NCBI RefSeq assembly: GCF_002865645.1
Contig: NW_020194515.1
Span: 620,001 to 684,000, forward strand
DNA: 64,000 nt
Origin: Hyaloscypha bicolor E
Lineage: Eukaryota > Ascomycota > Leotiomycetes > Helotiales > Hyaloscyphaceae
Reading direction: 5' to 3'
Positions within the stretch are counted from its first letter, which is position 1, and every line of letters begins with the position of its first letter. This document shows, piece by piece, positions 57,819 through 64,000 of the stretch. The notes under the pieces are model-generated. The model searched no databases, was not told the DNA's origin, and saw only the letters and a program-made list of their open reading frames with translations. Both the position numbers and the translations under genes were made by a program.

Positions 57819-60611
57819 GGTGGGGGTGGGGGTTACGAAGTACTCTGCCCCGCCTTTGGATTGACCAAGGTAGTAGGAGGAAAAGCGAGCAAAGAGGAAG
57901 ATGGTTTGCAGTAGTAGAACGATTCAGTCGAGACGAATCCTTATGAAAAGAGCAGGTGTAGAATTTATCCTCTGCTGATTCAGGATGTGGATCTGCACGC
58001 CTTTCGCCTGTCAATGGACTGCCCGCCGGCACCATCGGGATACAACCTACAGGTGGGAAATAAATGTTAATTGTCACTCACCTATTTCCAGGGTTTTGAT
58101 CGGCGAACTAGCTAGAATCGCAGGGTGGTCTGACCAATCACCTGTCTTACTCCAGTCTTTCTTGCTATATGCAGTTAAATACTACTTGACGTTTTAATGC
58201 CCCCCGTAGGGTAGGTCGACCTCCAATTTCGTGTCACCTGACCATTGTCACATTTTGGAGGAATTCAGCCACTGATTGATTAACTGAGACCTTTCATTAT
58301 CCCAAGCAAGACGAGACATTAAGTAAATGGTCTTCAGTACTGGCAGATAAAGTCGTGGCGAGGTCGTTGAGCCCAATGACCCTCGAATCTATCTTCTCGA
58401 GCCCCTGAATTTCACTTCGAGACTGATCCTCTCCCCTTTAATATCAGGATATCTGAATTGCCGTCACAAGTGGAGAGACGCGATTGGCGCAGAAGCTAAT
58501 ATTGGATGTACAGGAATGACAACAAGAAATAACCCGACAGCAACAGCGTTCTCGTCTAGTTGAATGATCTATATGCGAGCAGGCCCTCGGTACAGTACAC
58601 TCTGCGAGCCAGACAAGCCAAGAGAATTTCGCCAACTTCTTAGAGGGAGGACGAGGTCGATACGCAGCTGACGCAGCTGACGCCTTCAGAGGTCTTGAAG
58701 CCCGACTCGTGCTCTTCTTTCGCCGACGTGGTGAACCGTTGACTCACGGCGAGATTTATATACAGTCGAACCACCCTTCCGACCCCTTGCTACCAACCTC
58801 AATCCCAATCTGGTCTCCCCAAAAAAGGGATGGATGGAGACAAATCTCACTTGAACAAAAAGCGCTACTGCGCTGGAGGCAGTCTGTATAAAACACCCAC
58901 CATCCCTCCCCCTCTCCATCTCGGCAAAGCCACGACAACCCATCTGCCGAAGATGTACTGTTGTATACGGTAGTTGCGGACCTGCAGATATCCCTTAACC
59001 AGTCCCGACGAAACCCTAATACCGGGGGAAATGCACACCCAACTTCTCCACCTGCAGTGCAGACAGAAAGCGAAGCCTTGCTCCACACATGATCTCTCTA
59101 ATCCCGGGCATAAAGTAAATGAAAAATGAAAAATGAAAAATGAACAACAAACAATCAAACTTGACAATTGCACTTTGCATTCTTTTAATGAAAACACACC
59201 AACTTTCCCGTCTTCCTTGGAAGAATTCTAGGAAAATTATTTATATATAAAAGACGGCTACTCAACGCACCTAGGAAGCACTTCAGTAGGCAGAGGGATT
59301 ACGAAACAGTTTGTTCCTAGATAACAAAGTATACCGTACCTGCCGGCAACCTAGCAGCTCTGGTGCATGGTGTTGTGACGTCAGCGTCACATGACCTGGC
59401 CCTAGCGTGGCACCCTGTACTTAGCTCGAGCTCCCCGCTCCTCTCTTCTTTTCTCTCTTTAGACGTTTTACATACACACCCAATACAGCTGATTCTGTTA
59501 CCAGAACACCAGCCACGGGTCGTGATACATGGTGTCCTGAAGATCATGTTCGTATCAGAAGAAGAGTGTATGTAGAGACACTATTCTCGAACCCAATTGA
59601 ATTGAATAGGGAAGGAAGAGCGAGAGGTGCGGAAAATCCCAAGGGGCTCCCCGGCACGGAATTTCAGGGACCGTTGTGTCATCACGGTGTTATGGGATGA
59701 AGCGCTCGCCGGGGGGCATGATGTGTGCTGGCTGGTTATCTTTTCTTTTAACACCTACATGCTGTCAAAGCAAACAATGTTCCCTTGGAACAGCTCCTGA
59801 GGAAGCGGGAGAGAATGTATGGATTCCTTCTTTCCAGCAACTCGAACTTTCAAAGAATGTCGGCTCCTGGTGCTACGAGTCCGAGTGCGAGCCCCGGAGA
59901 GATCTGGATGAGATGTGCCGCGTCCCCTTTCATCGACATGCAAATGATTCAATCACTCAGAATCCAACGCAAGATGGGAAGCCGAGGCGGGTATGATGCA
60001 ATCTATATTCTCTCGTTCACTTCTCCAAGTACATCTCACATCTCGATGCAAGCCGCAAACGCAAATGCCTCGCCTCCACCACCCTCCCTCAAAAAACCAA
60101 CAACAGAAAAAAGACATATCCGACCATTTATTTGTACAGGTTCATCCTCCCTCCCTTCCTTCCATCCAGCCATCACCGCGACTGGTTCACCACCATGCAA
60201 AATGCAAGTTCACTCTCGACTCGAACTTAGAGACCATATGCTCCACCCGCATCAGCAGAGAGCACGCTGGTCCGACAATGCTACCACCACCCTTGTTTCC
60301 ACCTCCGATGATTATGAATCATCATCTCACACATTCGACATGCAAAGAAAAATCCAGGCAGTAAATGCCATCACACACCCGAACATCGATTCAGCAAACA
60401 CAAGAGATCATCCAAGCCCCGAGATCGTAACCGTCATGAAGAAACCCCCCGAGCCCCAAGCAAGTAAGACGCAACACAAAAGATAACAGCAGCTGACCCG
60501 TGTGAACAGGAGAGCAAAAACAGCGCAAGGCTATGCAATAAAGTTCATACAAGAAATGAGGCCGACCAGACCAGACCATGAAGCGAAGACAGAAGAGTGA
60601 CACCAAGGACC
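57819..60611. other. long intergenic stretch
   Basis: Promoter of the MFS gene on the left and 3' region of STE12 on the right. No gene supported. Near 59118-59144 is a short array of GAAAAAT (about four copies). Confidence 0.45.
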
Positions 60612-62962
60612 TTATATCGGTTGCTGCATCAGTTGGTGGTTGCTGATGAGTTGGCTGGGAGCCGCCATGCCGGAATTTGACATGCTCATCGTCATTTGCA
60701 GACCGTTGAAGGAGCCGCCCATGTTGTTTGGAAGGTAGCCGTTCTCGGAGTTCGGGGACGCTTCCTCGAGGGACCCGAGGTGGTCTTCGCCTTCGTAGTC
60801 TTCTTCTTCACCACTGTAGCTGCCGTATGGGCCCTCGGATCCGTCACTGCGATCGTGTGTTCGGCGATGTCTGTTCGAGCCATGTTAGTTACTGTTTTGT
60901 TATGGGGTTGTGATTGTGCAGCGATGTGTAAGAGTGTATGTGACATACTGTGCTAGGTTGTCTGATCGGGAGAAAGCCTTATTACAGTGGGGGCAGATGT
61001 AGGGTCTTTCTTGGGTATGTGTTCTCACGTGTCTGGAGGGGTACAAGTCAGCGGCCTGAAAGTGCCAGCCATTAAAAAGAAAAAGTACCATACCTTTTGA
61101 GATGCTCTAAACGCTTGAAGAGACGACCGCAGGTGGGAATAGGACATGAATGTGACTTTTGGGGGTAGGGGTTGCCAAGCTCCATCATGGTCGCACTGCG
61201 AGCTCTTCGGACGACACCATTTGGACCTTGCATATGTCTTCTTTGGGGGGAATCATGGATTGAACCATCACCTGAGAGTTCCTCATTTGACAACTGACTG
61301 AAATCGTTGTGTTGGAGAGCCATCGGGTTCATGGCGGGGCTGTCTTCAACAGTGGAAAGGGGAGTTCCATGTCGGGACATGTCGATCAAATCCTTGTGCT
61401 GTTGTGCCAATTGATGCATGCCATTGCTGTAGCTCAAACCAGGGGGCGAGTTGTTCCCAGACTCGTCACTCTCAGCAACAGGACCAACCGAGGTGGAAAC
61501 AGACCGTCTCAGATCTGATGGTCGGTGGGCAGTGTGGGCCTGGCCAGCAGCAGTGGCAGCAACCATGGCGGCGACTCCGGGAGGAATCGACGAGCGACGC
61601 CGTCTTTGCTTGTAGGTCGGTGATCCTTCGATGACTGAATAGACATTATTCGCACCATATCCTCGCGTAGCATGAGAGAATTGAGGACCGGACAAATTCG
61701 AAGGTGGAAGCTGCATGACTCCTGGAAGGCCATTGATACCTCCCATGTGATCTGGGATGGCAGTGTACAAGCCAGTCTCCTCGTTTGCAATGTATGCAGG
61801 CTCAGCACCCATTCCTAAAGCTTGTTGAGGTGGGGTGATGGGCTCGAACGAGATGCCGCGGTTGCTGTAGTCTTCGTAGTGGGATGAAACAAACGAAGGC
61901 GCGGGAGAGTACTCAAGACCGTATGCAGGCATGGAAGCATGGCGTTGGTGTGTCTGCGAAATGGGAACGCCATTTTGGTTATATTGAACGCGACCAAAGG
62001 TATCTTCTCTCTTCACCGCCTGCTGTGCCATGTTTGGGGCCATTGCCATTTGTTGGTACGCGGCCATTGAGTTCATCTCTTCGGGCATCGCCATGGCTTG
62101 GGGGATCATCTGTGGAGGCGGCATGGAATCAATCGCTCGCATAACTGGGGACGTCGATTGCGATTGTGATTGGGAGTATGAAGGCTGTTGTGCAGAGAAG
62201 GAGGAAGAGTTGGCTTGTTGGGCCTTGGTGAGCTGCTCGAAGAGTGATTGGGATGAATCAAATTCGAACGACAATGCGGGTTCGTTGACGGCAACGGTGG
62301 TGGCTTCTTGTCCCATCTTCTCCCTCTTCAAGTCCCTTTCGAGAGCGTCGAGGAAGAGTCTATCGTGCGGTACGCTGTACCAGTAAAAAACTTTTTGCTT
62401 CTTTTGTGTTCTAATGCAGTTGTTCTTGTATAGGAAATCCAAGAATCCACTCTTTGGTTCTTCGAGGGACGCGTCGGTGCCAGACTTCAGGTTTCGCAGA
62501 TCGGAGAAGATACCCTCCTCGAATTTCTTCGAGTTCTTCACGGGTCGGCCGAAGGCCTGGAATCGGAAGGAAAGGCATCGTACAATATCCGTGCCAGAGA
62601 TGTGAAAAAGGTTGTTCCTGCAGACGAGTCAACACACGAAGCTTGGGGGGGGGAGAGCACGTCGACAACATACCATAATACGCAAGAAACGTATTCGCCA
62701 GTGGGCAGAAGGAATCGTCGAATGTACTGGTCTGGTGTCCAGTCAACGGGAGCAGAGATTAAAAAATATTTCACTGCGGATGTTTATCAGCGATAAGATC
62801 TCGTATGATCGACGGCGACCACGATCTTTACTTACAGTTGTCGACTTGTTGCAGCGCAACCTGGGCATCTTGGGGCAAACTTTGCTGAGCTTCGCTGCTC
62901 AACATGAAGGTCTCTGGCTTCTGCGGAGGTGCCATCGTCGCATGATGCTGGGAATACATCAT
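60612..62962 (-). CDS. STE12: Ste12-type transcription factor with C2H2 zinc fingers
   Basis: Five exons: 62962-62836, 62773-62674, 62617-61094, 61032-60949 and 60870-60612, giving 697 residues. The STE DNA-binding domain, a homeodomain-like fold, spans about 43-155: [60 protein letters not shown] and [20 protein letters not shown]. Two C2H2 fingers follow at about 566-616 ([19 protein letters not shown] and [17 protein letters not shown]), the arrangement of filamentous fungi and absent from budding-yeast Ste12. The middle is Gln/Ser-rich. The factor acts at the end of the Fus3/Kss1-type MAP kinase cascade, controlling mating, invasive growth or penetration; this is inferred from family. Introns are 62, 56, 61 and 78 bases. 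The fourth intron lies within finger 2, the site of reported alternative splicing in related fungi. Two adjacent ATGs start the frame. Confidence 0.95.
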
Positions 62963-64000
62963 ATGCGCCATTCAAAGGAGTCGAAACAACGACCCAGAAC
63001 AGCGTCGGGATGTTGATAAGATGGTCAGCACGTCAAGATTGTATTGAAACGCCGCCAATGTTGTAAGGCTGAAGGACGGTATCAGCGTTGATGATGGTCG
63101 GGGTGTTCAGATCAGCGACGTCGATGAAGCAGTAGTGGCTTTGGAGGTCGATGAAAATGGACGGGTGAAGCGAGTGTCGTACTGTGTCGTAAGGATAGAC
63201 ACTTTTCTCGTGTCGAGGGGAGCCTGCTCCGATCTTTCAGAAATGCAGATGATGGAACGGTTGTTGTTCGAGGAGTTTCGAGGCCAGCAAGAACTCGACT
63301 CGGGTGAGAAAAACCGGCTCGACGGTGTTGATAATTTTAAAAATAAAAAAAGGAAGCACCCGAATTTGAAAGGCACGCCGCGATGGAAAAGCCGCCGTGC
63401 AATGCAACGCGCGTCCGAACAGGCTGATGGATCGTGGTGTATGTAGCCCGTGACTTTTTCGGTCGGGGAGTGGTGCTTCTGCTGGGCCAGGAAGATGAAG
63501 CTGAAGCTTCGAGGTACGGACCTGCGACAAGAAAGAGAGCGTGAATTCGAAGTGTGAGAAGCGTTTTGGAAAGCGGAACAGGGAGATTATGAGGAAAGGG
63601 TTCGATGAGGGCAGTCGCTGGGCCAGGGCCGAAGGAGCAGGGAAGGGCACTGGGGTCCAGGATGGGGCAGATTGTTCGCTGGGAGGGGGGGGGGGGAGTG
63701 GTCCGAGTAGGAGGCTGGGGCTAGGCCGCGTAGGGGGGGTATCGCCGGCAGAGGAGGGATGCCACCGATGCTTGGATGCTCAGGCGCGATGGACCGTGGA
63801 AGTGGATATTCGCAGGGAGCGCTGCGGGAACAGGAGGTGTTGACTCTCGAGGCAATGAAGACGGAGGAGGACGATGGGGGAGGAGGGAACTTGGCGGAAA
63901 GGGATGACTCGCAGGAGGACTGGAGACGTGCGCCAGTGCAGCTCTTCTGGGTGAGGATAAAAGGTGCTGGCTGGGCTTTCGTGGGGAGGGGATGGTGCCT
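62963..64000. promoter_or_regulatory. STE12 upstream region / probable long leader
   Basis: No gene supported to the right edge. Several short upstream frames on the minus strand could be small upstream ORFs if the STE12 transcript begins far upstream, as is common for this gene. Runs of G and GA-rich stretches occur near 63660-63900. Confidence 0.4.

Overview
The window reads as nuclear DNA of a filamentous ascomycete (Pezizomycotina). Genes are split by introns of about 45-120 bases with GT..AG ends and CTAAC/CTGAC-type branch sites. The gene content fits: a Ste12 factor carrying C2H2 zinc fingers, a HET-domain protein, a STAND-type N-terminal-domain protein, a fungal seven-helix receptor, cytochrome P450s and a 2EXR protein. 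No ribosomal RNA, CRISPR array or convincing tRNA was seen. Assignment to a class such as Leotiomycetes would be a guess.

Left part (1-11 kb): gene-poor sequence holding a GC-rich, intron-free gene for a large metallopeptidase-like protein of bacterial appearance (2896-6339, minus) that is interrupted by one in-frame TAG. Next comes the frameshifted relic of a second bacterial-looking gene (8283-9698), a VOC-fold gene with one in-frame TAG (10150-10710), and a degenerate ~43-base tandem repeat.

11-24 kb: a BAR-domain protein (five exons, one GC-AG intron), a two-exon glyoxalase-fold protein, a small coiled-coil protein, and a divergent pair formed by a STAND-N-like protein with a repetitive Tyr/Ser/Gln-rich tail (minus) and a HET-domain protein (plus) that again has one in-frame TAG. 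The pair is the best candidate here for an allorecognition or cell-death locus.

25-42 kb is core genome: a G-protein-coupled receptor, a small four-helix membrane protein, ARB1 (ribosome biogenesis ABC-F ATPase), INO80 (chromatin remodeller) and a P-loop ATPase with an FG-rich N-terminus.

42-51.7 kb is more accessory: a probable but unresolved minus-strand gene, a small three-exon gene, a striking A/C-rich tract, an intact P450 with a 19-base exon, a tandem P450 pseudogene, and a 164-base MITE with 37-base inverted ends.

51.7-64 kb: a fungal transcription-factor-like gene with a 33-base intron and a GC-AG intron, a protein combining 2EXR, AT-hooks and two chromodomains, an MFS transporter of the monocarboxylate-porter type, and STE12 near the right edge.

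Exon coordinates were derived by hand from splice signals plus reading-frame continuity; every multi-exon total given is divisible by three.
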